Source: Lentimicrobiaceae bacterium (lineage in GTDB: Bacteria; Bacteroidota; Bacteroidia; Bacteroidales; F082). Taken from it: DNA of 64,000 bases. The stretch spans positions 39,857 to 103,856 of the forward strand of contig JABJIE010000063.1 in NCBI GenBank assembly GCA_018661505.1. Direction: 5' to 3'. Shown here in pieces: positions 45,827-54,341 of this stretch; the stretch's first letter is position 1; each line of letters starts with the position of its first letter. The notes under the pieces are model-generated. The model was not told the DNA's origin. It made no database searches and saw only the letters and a list, made by a program, of their open reading frames with translations. Made by a program: the position numbers and the translations under genes.

Positions 45827-46282
45827 ATGATTAAGAAGCTAACTATACTTTTACTCATAGGCTTTCTAATACTTCAGTTCTTCGGGCCTGAACTGCCAGA
45901 GGTAATTAATAAAAACCCTAAAGATTTAATAACCAACAATCCTGATATACCTGAAGATATCAAAACCATTTTACAAGTATCCTGTTACGATTGCCACTCC
46001 AACGAAACTACATATCCATGGTATTCTAATATTGCTCCGGTTTCTTTTTTAGTTGCAAGGGATATAAACCATGCACGAGATGATTTAAATTTCTCTAACT
46101 GGGAGGATATGAACAAGCTGGATAAAGCCAGTGCCCTTGATGAGATAACAGATGTAATAATTGATGATGAAATGCCTATGGCCATTTATACAGCAATGCA
46201 TCGGGGAGCATCTTTAAGCGATCAACAGAAGGAGTTACTAGTATCGTGGACTGAAGAATTCTCAGATCAGATGTTTGATTAA
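45827..46282 (+). CDS. haem-binding domain protein (Haem_bd family)
   Basis: 151 residues. N-terminal signal or anchor (LLLIGFLILQFFGPELP), then SCYDCHSNET with the CxxCH haem site, and TYPWYSNIAPVSFLVARDINHARDDLNFSNW, the signature block of the Haem_bd family. DEMPMAIYTAMH provides a candidate methionine ligand. Probably a periplasmic or membrane-anchored cytochrome. Co-transcribed with the preceding haem protein, with a promoter upstream of the pair. Confidence 0.9.
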   Translation: MIKKLTILLLIGFLILQFFGPELPEVINKNPKDLITNNPDIPEDIKTILQVSCYDCHSNETTYPWYSNIAPVSFLVARDINHARDDLNFSNWEDMNKLDKASALDEITDVIIDDEMPMAIYTAMHRGASLSDQQKELLVSWTEEFSDQMFD

Positions 46283-46316
46283 ATAATCCAATAAATCTTT
46301 ATAAAAGTCTTATTAT

Positions 46317-46862
46317 TTAAGCAGTTTTTTTCACATTTCTCATTCCCATGTTGATTGCATCCTCATTTAACGGTATCAACTTATGGTATCTCTCGTGCAA
46401 TGACTTCTTCAAACCCTTTATTACATTATCTAATTTTACCAAGGGCTTTACTTCAAGATAGCCACCTAAAACAACCATATTAAATATCTTAGTATTACCC
46501 ATCTCAGCTGCTATTCTTGCACCTTCAATGGTATAAATATTAATATCTGTACGGGTGGGATGCTTAGATATACCATTGGGATCGTATATTAGTATACCGC
46601 CTGGTTTAACCGTTGATTCAAACTTATCCATGGATTGCTGATTGAGAATAATTGCAGTGTCATATGCAGTAAGGGTTGGTGAGCTTATCCTCTCATCACT
46701 AAGGATAACAGTAACATTTGCTGTTCCACCTCTCATTTCGGGACCGTAAGCTGGAAACCAGCTAACTTCCTGATTTTGCATAATTCCTGAGTAGGCAATA
46801 ATTTTTCCCATTGAAAGGACCCCTTGTCCACCAAAACCAGCTATGATTATTTCTTCAGTCAT
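46317..46862 (-). CDS. 2-oxoacid:ferredoxin oxidoreductase gamma subunit
   Basis: 181 residues. The N-terminus GFGGQGVLSMGKIIAYSG, then SWFPAYGPEMRGGTANVTVI, define the gamma (PorG/KorC) subunit, which contacts CoA and the catalytic subunits. It is the last gene of a four-gene operon and lies 27 bp after the beta subunit. The complex oxidises a 2-oxoacid to an acyl-CoA, CO2 and reduced ferredoxin. Whether the substrate is 2-oxoglutarate or branched-chain 2-oxoacids cannot be decided here. Confidence 0.92.
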   Translation of the reverse strand: MTEEIIIAGFGGQGVLSMGKIIAYSGIMQNQEVSWFPAYGPEMRGGTANVTVILSDERISSPTLTAYDTAIILNQQSMDKFESTVKPGGILIYDPNGISKHPTRTDINIYTIEGARIAAEMGNTKIFNMVVLGGYLEVKPLVKLDNVIKGLKKSLHERYHKLIPLNEDAINMGMRNVKKTA

Positions 46863-46889
46863 CTTATTAATTTTTTTGATTCACTTATA

Positions 46890-47675
46890 CTACAGTAAAT
46901 TACCCTCTAATTTAATATCACCAAGCTCGTAGTATGGAAACATATTTTCTTCCATCCAAACGTTGGATGCTACAGGTTCCATTTTCCAACCCGAGTTACA
47001 ATTTGACACCACTTCCACAAATGACAACCCTGGTTTATCATCAAGCTGATTTTGAAAAGCTTTTTTAATTGCTTTTTTTGCTTTACGAACTGCTGATGGT
47101 GTATGAACGGCTTGTCTAGACACATAGTATGTTCCTGGAAGCTGGGCAATAAGCTCTGTAATCTTTAGAGGATTTCCCATGCTATTAACATCTCTTCCAT
47201 AAGGGGATGTTGAAGTTTTCATACCAGGTAAAGTTGTGGGTGCCATCTGACCTCCTGTCATTCCGTATATACCATTATTGATAAATACAATAACAATTTT
47301 TTCGCCTCTATTACAGGCATGAATAGTTTCGGCAGTACCTATTGCTGCAAGATCACCATCACCTTGGTATGTAAATACTATTTTATCAGGCCATAATCTT
47401 TTAATAGCAGTAGCAACAGCTGGAGCTCTACCATGGGCAGCCTCCTGCATATCGATATTCATAAATTCATAAGCTAAAACAGAGCATCCAACGGGAGCAA
47501 CACCTATTGTATCATTCTCCTGACCCAATTCTTCCAACACCTCCATAACTAGTCTATGAGTAGTTCCATGACCACATCCAGGACAATAGCTAAGGCTTTT
47601 ATCTGTCATGAGGCTTGTTTTCTCATAAACTATATTTTCCGGTTTGATTATATCTTTTATTGTGATTTCTGACAT
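46890..47675 (-). CDS. 2-oxoacid:ferredoxin oxidoreductase beta subunit (TPP-binding)
   Basis: 261 residues. It binds thiamine diphosphate through GDGDLAAIGTAETIH followed by INNGIYGMTGGQ (the GDG-N motif), and starts with CPGCGHGTTHR. The block APTTLPGMKTSTSPYGRD is typical of Kor/Vor-type beta chains. The subunit lacks its own ferredoxin domain, so the separate ferredoxin gene at the head of the operon must supply it. It begins 3 bp after the alpha stop. Confidence 0.93.
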   Translation of the reverse strand: MSEITIKDIIKPENIVYEKTSLMTDKSLSYCPGCGHGTTHRLVMEVLEELGQENDTIGVAPVGCSVLAYEFMNIDMQEAAHGRAPAVATAIKRLWPDKIVFTYQGDGDLAAIGTAETIHACNRGEKIVIVFINNGIYGMTGGQMAPTTLPGMKTSTSPYGRDVNSMGNPLKITELIAQLPGTYYVSRQAVHTPSAVRKAKKAIKKAFQNQLDDKPGLSFVEVVSNCNSGWKMEPVASNVWMEENMFPYYELGDIKLEGNLL

Positions 47676-47678
47676 AGC

Positions 47679-48791
47679 TTAATCTCCTATAATTTGATTT
47701 TTAAGAGCTTCTAAAACTTCCTCCGGAGAATGAATAACTCCTCCATAACGGCCAAAATGTTCAACTTTAGTTCTCTCACGAACAGCAAGTTTAACATCTT
47801 CAACCATCTGACCTGCACTCATTTCAACCGACAAAATTCCTTTAACTCCCTTTTCAACAAGCTCATTTATTGGTTTCTTTGGAAAAGGCCATAATGTAAT
47901 TGGTCGCAATAAACCAACCTTAAGTCCTTCTTCCCGTGCAAGCTGAATTGCTTTTTGACTTATCCTTGCACTCGAACCGTATGCAATAATTATATAGTCT
48001 GCATCTTCGCATTCTATAATTTCACACCTTACCTCCTCAGCCTCAATAGTTTTATACTTAGATTGTAGTTTGAAGTTATGTTTTTCAAGTTTATATGGAT
48101 CCAAATCCAAAGATGTGATTACTCGCCTTTTCTTTCCCTTGGGTTTTCCATTTGTAGCCCATGGGTATAATTCATTTATCTCTTCATCGGTCAATCTGGG
48201 CATTTGATCAAATAGCTCTACCTTTTCCATCATTTGACCAATTAGTCCATCGGATATAATCAAAACTGGGGTTCTATATCTAAAAGCCAATTCATAAGCT
48301 ATGGGCACAAAATCTGACATTTCTTGTACCGATGATGGTGCCAATACTGGTAAACGATAATCCCCGTGGCCTCCCCCTTTTACCGACTGAAAGTAATCCG
48401 ATTGAGCAGGTTGAATATCTCCTAAACCAGGCCCTCCTCGAACAACATTAGCAACTACACAAGGTACTTCACCTCCAGCCATGTAGGACAAACCCTCCTG
48501 CATTAGACTTATACCAGGGCTAGATGATGATGTCATAACTTTCTTACCAGAACCACCACCACCATATAGCATATTTATTGATGCAACTTCGCTCTCAGCT
48601 TGCAAAACAACCATACCTGTTCTCTCGTGAGGCTTTTCAGCCATAAGATATTCAATCACTTCTGACTGAGGTGTAATGGGGTAACCGAAATAACCATCAA
48701 CTCCAGCCCTTATAGCAGCCTCAGCAAATGCCTCATTACCTTTCATTAATCTTAATTCTCCCATTTTATTAGTTTTTGATTGCTTCATCAT
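47679..48791 (-). CDS. vorB: 2-oxoacid:ferredoxin oxidoreductase alpha subunit
   Basis: 370 residues from the ATG at 48791, which shares one base with the ferredoxin stop (TAATG); a longer frame only runs into the ferredoxin gene. The pyrimidine-binding half (KGNEAFAEAAIRAGVDGYFGYPITPQSE) and the transketolase-C-like half (SARISQKAIQLAREEGLKVGLLRPITLWPFP) are complete. This subunit type with a separate ferredoxin is annotated in Bacteroidota as VorB, the 2-oxoisovalerate type. 2-Oxoglutarate (KorA) is the alternative. It acts in the cytoplasm in anaerobic oxidation of 2-oxoacids or reductive carboxylation. Confidence 0.9.
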   Translation of the reverse strand: MMKQSKTNKMGELRLMKGNEAFAEAAIRAGVDGYFGYPITPQSEVIEYLMAEKPHERTGMVVLQAESEVASINMLYGGGGSGKKVMTSSSSPGISLMQEGLSYMAGGEVPCVVANVVRGGPGLGDIQPAQSDYFQSVKGGGHGDYRLPVLAPSSVQEMSDFVPIAYELAFRYRTPVLIISDGLIGQMMEKVELFDQMPRLTDEEINELYPWATNGKPKGKKRRVITSLDLDPYKLEKHNFKLQSKYKTIEAEEVRCEIIECEDADYIIIAYGSSARISQKAIQLAREEGLKVGLLRPITLWPFPKKPINELVEKGVKGILSVEMSAGQMVEDVKLAVRERTKVEHFGRYGGVIHSPEEVLEALKNQIIGD

Positions 48792-49015
48792 TAAACTTTT
48801 ATCCTGTATACTGTAATCACTCCATCTGGACAAACCAATGCACAATTTGTGCATCCAGTGCATGCTTCTGGAGTTTCCATATATGCATAATGATATCCTT
48901 TACCATTTACATTGTTTGCCAATAGAATAACATCAGTTGGGCATGCAGGTATGCATACTGAACATCCTTTACAGCCCTCAATATCAACATCTATTGCACC
49001 TCTGACTTTTGCCAT
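48791..49015 (-). CDS. 2-oxoacid oxidoreductase ferredoxin-type subunit
   Basis: 74 residues with two [4Fe-4S] sites, CKGCSVCIPACP and CTGCTNCALVCP. It carries electrons out of the TPP subunits to the ferredoxin pool. It is the first gene of the operon, overlapping the alpha gene by one base. Confidence 0.94.
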   Translation of the reverse strand: MAKVRGAIDVDIEGCKGCSVCIPACPTDVILLANNVNGKGYHYAYMETPEACTGCTNCALVCPDGVITVYRIKV

Positions 49016-49163
49016 AAATTATTTGGTTAGTTTAATTTTTCTTGCTTACGAAAATACGATTTTAAGGCGTGAAATTGGCACTTTAGGGGATAAAGTTACA
49101 CCTCAAACTCTAATTTATAATGAGTATAAATATGGATTTTATATACATTTATTGAGTTATAAA

Positions 49164-49832
49164 TTAGTATATAAGCTTGTCAATAACTTGATCCATAAAC
49201 TCTGCCAATCTCTTACGGCGGTATTGCATTACCCATCTAGGATGTGGAAGTGGAATTATTTGATCAAAAAGTTTTAATTCCATATTCAGTAAATTCAAAT
49301 ATTCATAATTTTTACCTTGTCCAAGACAGTAGCATTTTCTTGAATTTATACCCAAGCCTATTTGATCAACTAAATTTGAAATAATAGTACTTTTAAGAGC
49401 ATTGTAAAGCTCTTTTGAATCATAATAATTATAATTCTTATTGTCTTTTACGAAACCCAATGAACTTACGCTTCCAATGTAGAAATGTTTATAGAAATGA
49501 TCCGGCCCTCCCATTCTATCAATAAGTCTGTATATAAACTCAGATGAGAGCTCTTTACGTTTCTCAAAATTATTAGATATTCTACATTCTTTCTCCAAAA
49601 CTACAGGATCAGTAAATGGAATTCCTGTAATTCCAGCTCCAAATCTGCCAGGGTTTATACCAACAATAAATATTCTACCTCTCTCATCATTATAATATTT
49701 ATGGTAAAATATCTTACATAGTTTCATTACTTCATCATCCAAATAAGGATTTAGGACTTCAACTCCCTGGGGCAGGTTAGCTTTGATTTGCAGATCTCCA
49801 TAGTAGTCAATTACCCTTTCTCCGAAAGTCAT
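49164..49832 (-). CDS. SMUG/DUF4918-type uracil-DNA glycosylase-like protein
   Basis: 222 residues. Motif 1 FIVGINPGRFGAGITGIPFTDP matches the active-site loop of SMUG-type glycosylases, and PLPHPRWVMQYRRKR near the end corresponds to the HPSPR-like DNA-intercalating loop. It would excise uracil or oxidised pyrimidines from DNA. Substrate is inferred. Upstream lies a 259 bp gap that holds no element I recognise; downstream is the ferredoxin gene of the Vor operon. Confidence 0.8.
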   Translation of the reverse strand: MTFGERVIDYYGDLQIKANLPQGVEVLNPYLDDEVMKLCKIFYHKYYNDERGRIFIVGINPGRFGAGITGIPFTDPVVLEKECRISNNFEKRKELSSEFIYRLIDRMGGPDHFYKHFYIGSVSSLGFVKDNKNYNYYDSKELYNALKSTIISNLVDQIGLGINSRKCYCLGQGKNYEYLNLLNMELKLFDQIIPLPHPRWVMQYRRKRLAEFMDQVIDKLIY

Positions 49833-50091
49833 ATTTACGACGAATTAAATTGTGGTATGATAACATTGGTAAAGTTAAGGGAAATATCCTAGAATAGGCC
49901 AAAAGGCATAGTTTATATCTTTTTTATCACAATCAACCACCCCTAACTTTATAATCAATAACATAATAGTGATACAATTGCCTAATAATATTTTACTGCC
50001 GAAAACTACTAAGTGCACATAAGTCTTTGTGGAATGTATAAATATAGGTTACCAACCAAATAAAACCTGAAGTTAATCATATGTCATTTGG

Positions 50092-51411
50092 CTAAGATAT
50101 AGGATGATTTTGTTTAAATGCAGATAATCTTGATTCTAAATCTGTCATTTGTTCATATTTTATTAGTGACGTACATGCACGTATACCTTCTTCTCTTTCG
50201 CTTCCAGTTGTGAGCAATGAGATAGCACTAATGCCATAATAGATTAATTCATCTAGTAGTACTTCGCCGGACATGCCCGGATATGAAAAAGTAAAATAGA
50301 AGCCATGTGCTATGGGTTCATCAATATCAGTATGATATACAATTTCAAAACCATTCTTGATGAAAATATTCTTCATAAGTTCGGCCTTTCTTCCATAATC
50401 CTTAACCTTTTCAATAAAATCTAGTTCTCCATCATTCGCAGCTTTAAGCATTGCTAATAGACCATATTGCGCTGAATGGGAAGTTCCCGAACTTAATGGG
50501 TACATTGTTCCAAACACCATAGCATATCCAAATACTTCTGAAGGATAATGTTCTAATAGATTCTCATATTTACTCAAATATAGTCCATCAGAAAGAACCA
50601 TCATACCAATACGTTCGCCCGCATAGCTAAACTTTTTAGAGCTAGAAATAAACAATATGTAGTTATCAGTATAGTTAGCCACACTTGGTTGATATGGTGG
50701 AACTCCTGGAATTGAATAATTCTTACGAAAGTCCATTCCAAAATATGCAAGGTCCTCCATAACCACAACATCATATTTAGTAGCTAACTCTCCAATTATT
50801 TTTAGCTCTGCATCCTTAAAGCAGATCCAAGATGGATTATTTGGATTAGAATAGATTATGGAATGTATTTTCCCCGTTTTTAAATATGATTCAAGTTTGT
50901 CTCTAAGGGCTTCACCGCGATAGTTATAAACATCAAAACTATCATACTTTAATCCTAGCAATCGGTGTTGCATTTTATGCACAGGAAAACCAGGGTCAAT
51001 AAAAAGAGTAGTGTCTCTATTCTTATGTATACGGCTTAAAATAAGAAATGCTGCAAATCCGCCTTGCATTGAGCCAACAGTTGGAATACATCCTTCTTCT
51101 TCTACATCAATGTCCATAAACATCTTAACAAAGCGACTAATTTCAGTCTTAAGAGGTTTGATTCCAGAAATATCTGGGTATATTGAGGCAACCCCTTTCT
51201 TTAATGCATCGATTTGACCTTGAACACCGACTTCAAGAGGTGGTAGACCTGGCACACCCATCTCCATTCTTATATATTTATCTCCAGTTGCATTTTCTAT
51301 ATCATCAACGAGTTTCTTTATCTCCCTTATGGAAGCCTTTCCCACTGAATTTATACCACTTTCACTAATCTTGTTACTTACTATTTCAAAATTTATTGGG
51401 GTTTGTTTCAT
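50092..51411 (-). CDS. PLP-dependent aminotransferase, class I/II
   Basis: 439 residues, fold type I. Visible motifs: GVPGLPPLEVGVQGQIDAL, YSNPNNPSWICFKDAEL, the VVMEDLAYFGMD aspartate that binds PLP, and the PLP-lysine segment FISSSKKFSYAGERIGMM. It differs from the other aminotransferase in the window (longer, NPNNPSW rather than NPNNPTG). The acyl-CoA synthetase/Mpv17-like pair lies directly upstream in the same direction, 34 bp away, so all three may form one operon. It may supply 2-oxoacids for the Vor-type oxidoreductase; this is inference. Confidence 0.88.
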   Translation of the reverse strand: MKQTPINFEIVSNKISESGINSVGKASIREIKKLVDDIENATGDKYIRMEMGVPGLPPLEVGVQGQIDALKKGVASIYPDISGIKPLKTEISRFVKMFMDIDVEEEGCIPTVGSMQGGFAAFLILSRIHKNRDTTLFIDPGFPVHKMQHRLLGLKYDSFDVYNYRGEALRDKLESYLKTGKIHSIIYSNPNNPSWICFKDAELKIIGELATKYDVVVMEDLAYFGMDFRKNYSIPGVPPYQPSVANYTDNYILFISSSKKFSYAGERIGMMVLSDGLYLSKYENLLEHYPSEVFGYAMVFGTMYPLSSGTSHSAQYGLLAMLKAANDGELDFIEKVKDYGRKAELMKNIFIKNGFEIVYHTDIDEPIAHGFYFTFSYPGMSGEVLLDELIYYGISAISLLTTGSEREEGIRACTSLIKYEQMTDLESRLSAFKQNHPIS

Positions 51412-51445
51412 GCTTTTAAGTTTACTTTATCAGTGTCTATATTCT

Positions 51446-52171
51446 TTATTTTTTCATAATTGATTTCGAGTCTCCCATTATATCAGCAATGGCTAATATG
51501 GTACCCAATGCAATACCCAGAATTGCTGCAAATAAAATTCTGAAATCTGGGGGCAGCAAAAAAGTGATGGTATGAGCAGGAATCCAAAATAATGGGATTG
51601 TTTTCTTAAAAACAAAATTCCATTGCACATCCCAGTCCAAATTTAGTAATAAATTATTGAAACCAAATGGTGTGAAGAAACCACGAATGGTACCGCCAGT
51701 ATTGTTTATATGCATATCAGTTATCCTATGAAATGTCATCATCACTGGAGCATAAATTACATTGAGAAAAACACTTATTGAGAATGATACAAATAGTTTC
51801 TCAAGGGTAAAATCTCCACCCATTGATTTAATGGCACCATTTAAACCCAGATATTCTAATAAATACGGAGTTCCGGTTGCAAAAATTACCATTGCGATTT
51901 TAATGGTAACCCCTATAAATCCCCATACAAGCATGCGTGGAAGTATTCCAAAACCTGGCTTAGTGTAAACACCTGTTTTTATTCTAAGGCCTATTATTTC
52001 GCCTATGGTTGCTAATATAGCAAACTTAATAAAAGATGTCATCAATGAGTGGTTATGGTTAAATGTCAAATAAGCATTAAAGATGTTAGAGCTTAATATA
52101 AAAGGAATAAATATTAAAATTAATAGAATGATGAAAATTATATCGTGCTTTTTCATATTCAAGATAATCAT
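51446..52171 (-). CDS. Mpv17/PMP22-like membrane protein
   Basis: 241 residues with about six hydrophobic stretches. The segment WDVQWNFVFKKTIPLFWIPAHTITFLLPPDFRILFAA resembles the Mpv17/PMP22 signature, which is best known from peroxisomal and mitochondrial membranes. The ATG overlaps the acyl-CoA synthetase stop (ATGA), so it is translationally coupled; an alternative ATG at 52156 would lose this overlap. Function is unknown; passage of acyl acids across the membrane is a guess from the neighbour. Confidence 0.72.
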   Translation of the reverse strand: MIILNMKKHDIIFIILLILIFIPFILSSNIFNAYLTFNHNHSLMTSFIKFAILATIGEIIGLRIKTGVYTKPGFGILPRMLVWGFIGVTIKIAMVIFATGTPYLLEYLGLNGAIKSMGGDFTLEKLFVSFSISVFLNVIYAPVMMTFHRITDMHINNTGGTIRGFFTPFGFNNLLLNLDWDVQWNFVFKKTIPLFWIPAHTITFLLPPDFRILFAAILGIALGTILAIADIMGDSKSIMKK

Positions 52172-54231
52172 TTTGACAAACGGATCCGAACATCCACTGC
52201 AACTACATCATCCTTTGTTCCAAGTAGTGGGTTTAGATCCATTTCTGAAATTTCAGGCACACAATCAACAAGTTGTGCTAACCTTGATATTATTTCCGCA
52301 AATTTATTTTCATTAACGGGTTCATTTCCTCTATAACCTTCAATTATTTTATAGCTGCGAAGTTGTTTAATTTCATCCATCACCTCAAGGCTACAAAATG
52401 GCGTTAACAATACTCTTACATCTTTTATCATTTCAACAAATACCCCTCCCAAACCAAAGAATATCATATGACCAAATTTATCCTCTCTACTAATTCCTGC
52501 AAATAGCTCTACTCCATTAAGCATAGGTTGCAATAATACGCCTATTGCAGATGGTATATTCATGAGTTTATTCATTGAAGTTAATGCAGATTCCATATCT
52601 TTAATATCAATAATTACCCCACCAACATCTGTCTTATGCACTGGTCCTATTACTTTCATCACCAGCGGAAATCCAACCTGCTTAGTTGCTGCTAGCAATT
52701 CTTCTTGTGAATGAATTATAACCTCTTTTGCTCTCTTAATTCCACAAGCATCCAATGTTTTTTGAACATCATCTGGACTCATAAAACCATCATCACATGT
52801 ATCAACAATACTCCTAAGCTGCTTAATATTAATATTATAATCTACGTGCCTGTAGTCAATGGGTGTTTTAGTATTGAAAACTTTTGACAACGCATTTCCT
52901 AGGTTTACTTCATCTGGAAAATATATACCACCCAAGCCAACAAAATGATTAACTTCCTTCTGTGCAGTTAGCACTGATGGCAGAACGGGATATATTGGCT
53001 TGGTACTTGTTTTTATTTTGGCAAATAGGAGATCATATACTTCTGTAATATCTGTTAACCCTGGCGTTCCAAAGATTACAACCATGGCGTCGATATTTTC
53101 AAACTTATCATCAACATAATCGATTATTATTCCAAGCTGTTCTGCCGTTCCTGTTGCTAAAAAATCGATTGGGTTAGAAACTGACGACCCCTCAAATAAT
53201 TCGGCTTTAAGTTTATCAGCATTCATTCCTGATATTTCAGGAACAGAAAGACCACCGCTTGAAAGTGCATCGGTTAACATAACCGCAGGACCTCCTGCGT
53301 GAGTTATGATTGCAACATTTTTACCTATCAACTCGGGGTACGTGAAAACAGATGCCACACTTATAAGGTCCTCGCGACCAAAGCATCTAACTATACCAGC
53401 TTTTCTAAATAATGCATCAACGGCAAAATCGGAACTTGCTATGGCCCCAGTATGAGAAGAAGCCGCGCGACTTCCTGCTTCAGATGATCCTGCTTTTACT
53501 GCAGCAATACAACATCCTTTTTTGATTAGAGATGCGGCATGCTTTAAGAGCATATTTGGGTTTTCAATGGTTTCTATATATAAAAGTTTAATCCTTGAAT
53601 CTGTATCAGGATTAAAGGTTTCATCAAGATGTTTTAGTATTTCTTCCACACCAAGCTGAGCAGAATTTCCAACCGAGTAAACATTCGCAAATTGAAGGCC
53701 TTTGGGGATACCCGCTTCCATAATAAAACAAGCTGTTGCACCTGAACCTGATATAAAGTCACAACCTTGAGGACTAAGTTTTGGGATGGGTTCAGTGAAT
53801 ATGCTATGGTGCTGAGGAGTTAATATTCCAACACAGTTTGGACCGATTAATGAACCTCCAACTTTATTAATTGCTGCTACAACCCTATCCTCTAATACTT
53901 TTCCTTCTTTGCTTTCTTCACTAAACCCAGCGGATATGATAATAAAGGCTTTTGTGTTTTTATATTGAGTTAGATATTCCACAACATCTGGTGTATACCT
54001 TGCTGATATTGCAATAATTGCCAGATCAACATCTGGAAGCTCCTCGGGTAAATGAAAGCTTTTTACTCCTTGCACATTATCAGCCTTGGGATTAAGGACA
54101 TATAATTCACCAGAAAAATTACCATTTAATAAGTTCTTTAAGATTTTACCTCCAGGTTTTTCTGTATCCTCAGATCCTCCAACAATAACAATGTTTCTGG
54201 GATGAGTTAATTCTCTCGTAATCATTTTCAT
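52168..54231 (-). CDS. ADP-forming acyl-CoA (acetate-CoA) synthetase, fused alpha-beta
   Basis: 687 residues. A CoA-binding domain (VIVGGSEDTEKPGGKILKNLL, ISAGFSEES), two succinyl-CoA-ligase-like domains with the phosphohistidine H260 (SRAASSHTGAIASSD), then an ATP-grasp domain from about 480 (GFPLVMKVIGPVHKTDVGGV, and DLNPLLG near the end). It makes ATP from acyl-CoA, ADP and phosphate in one step, as in archaeal and some fermenting bacterial pathways. Subunits alpha and beta are in one chain. Placed near the 2-oxoacid oxidoreductase, it probably conserves energy from acyl-CoA. Confidence 0.92.
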   Translation of the reverse strand: MKMITRELTHPRNIVIVGGSEDTEKPGGKILKNLLNGNFSGELYVLNPKADNVQGVKSFHLPEELPDVDLAIIAISARYTPDVVEYLTQYKNTKAFIIISAGFSEESKEGKVLEDRVVAAINKVGGSLIGPNCVGILTPQHHSIFTEPIPKLSPQGCDFISGSGATACFIMEAGIPKGLQFANVYSVGNSAQLGVEEILKHLDETFNPDTDSRIKLLYIETIENPNMLLKHAASLIKKGCCIAAVKAGSSEAGSRAASSHTGAIASSDFAVDALFRKAGIVRCFGREDLISVASVFTYPELIGKNVAIITHAGGPAVMLTDALSSGGLSVPEISGMNADKLKAELFEGSSVSNPIDFLATGTAEQLGIIIDYVDDKFENIDAMVVIFGTPGLTDITEVYDLLFAKIKTSTKPIYPVLPSVLTAQKEVNHFVGLGGIYFPDEVNLGNALSKVFNTKTPIDYRHVDYNINIKQLRSIVDTCDDGFMSPDDVQKTLDACGIKRAKEVIIHSQEELLAATKQVGFPLVMKVIGPVHKTDVGGVIIDIKDMESALTSMNKLMNIPSAIGVLLQPMLNGVELFAGISREDKFGHMIFFGLGGVFVEMIKDVRVLLTPFCSLEVMDEIKQLRSYKIIEGYRGNEPVNENKFAEIISRLAQLVDCVPEISEMDLNPLLGTKDDVVAVDVRIRLSK

Positions 54232-54341
54232 TTATTTTGGGACCATAAAATTAATATTTTACATGGTGCAATCGTATTAATTAAGAAATTTAGAATTGTT
54301 AAAAAGAAAGTATTTGTAAAGATGTATGGGAATCCTTTAAA

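Noticed and set aside
49833..50091. 259 bp gap searched for tRNA, small RNA or promoter
   Set aside because: No cloverleaf, terminator or consensus promoter was visible.
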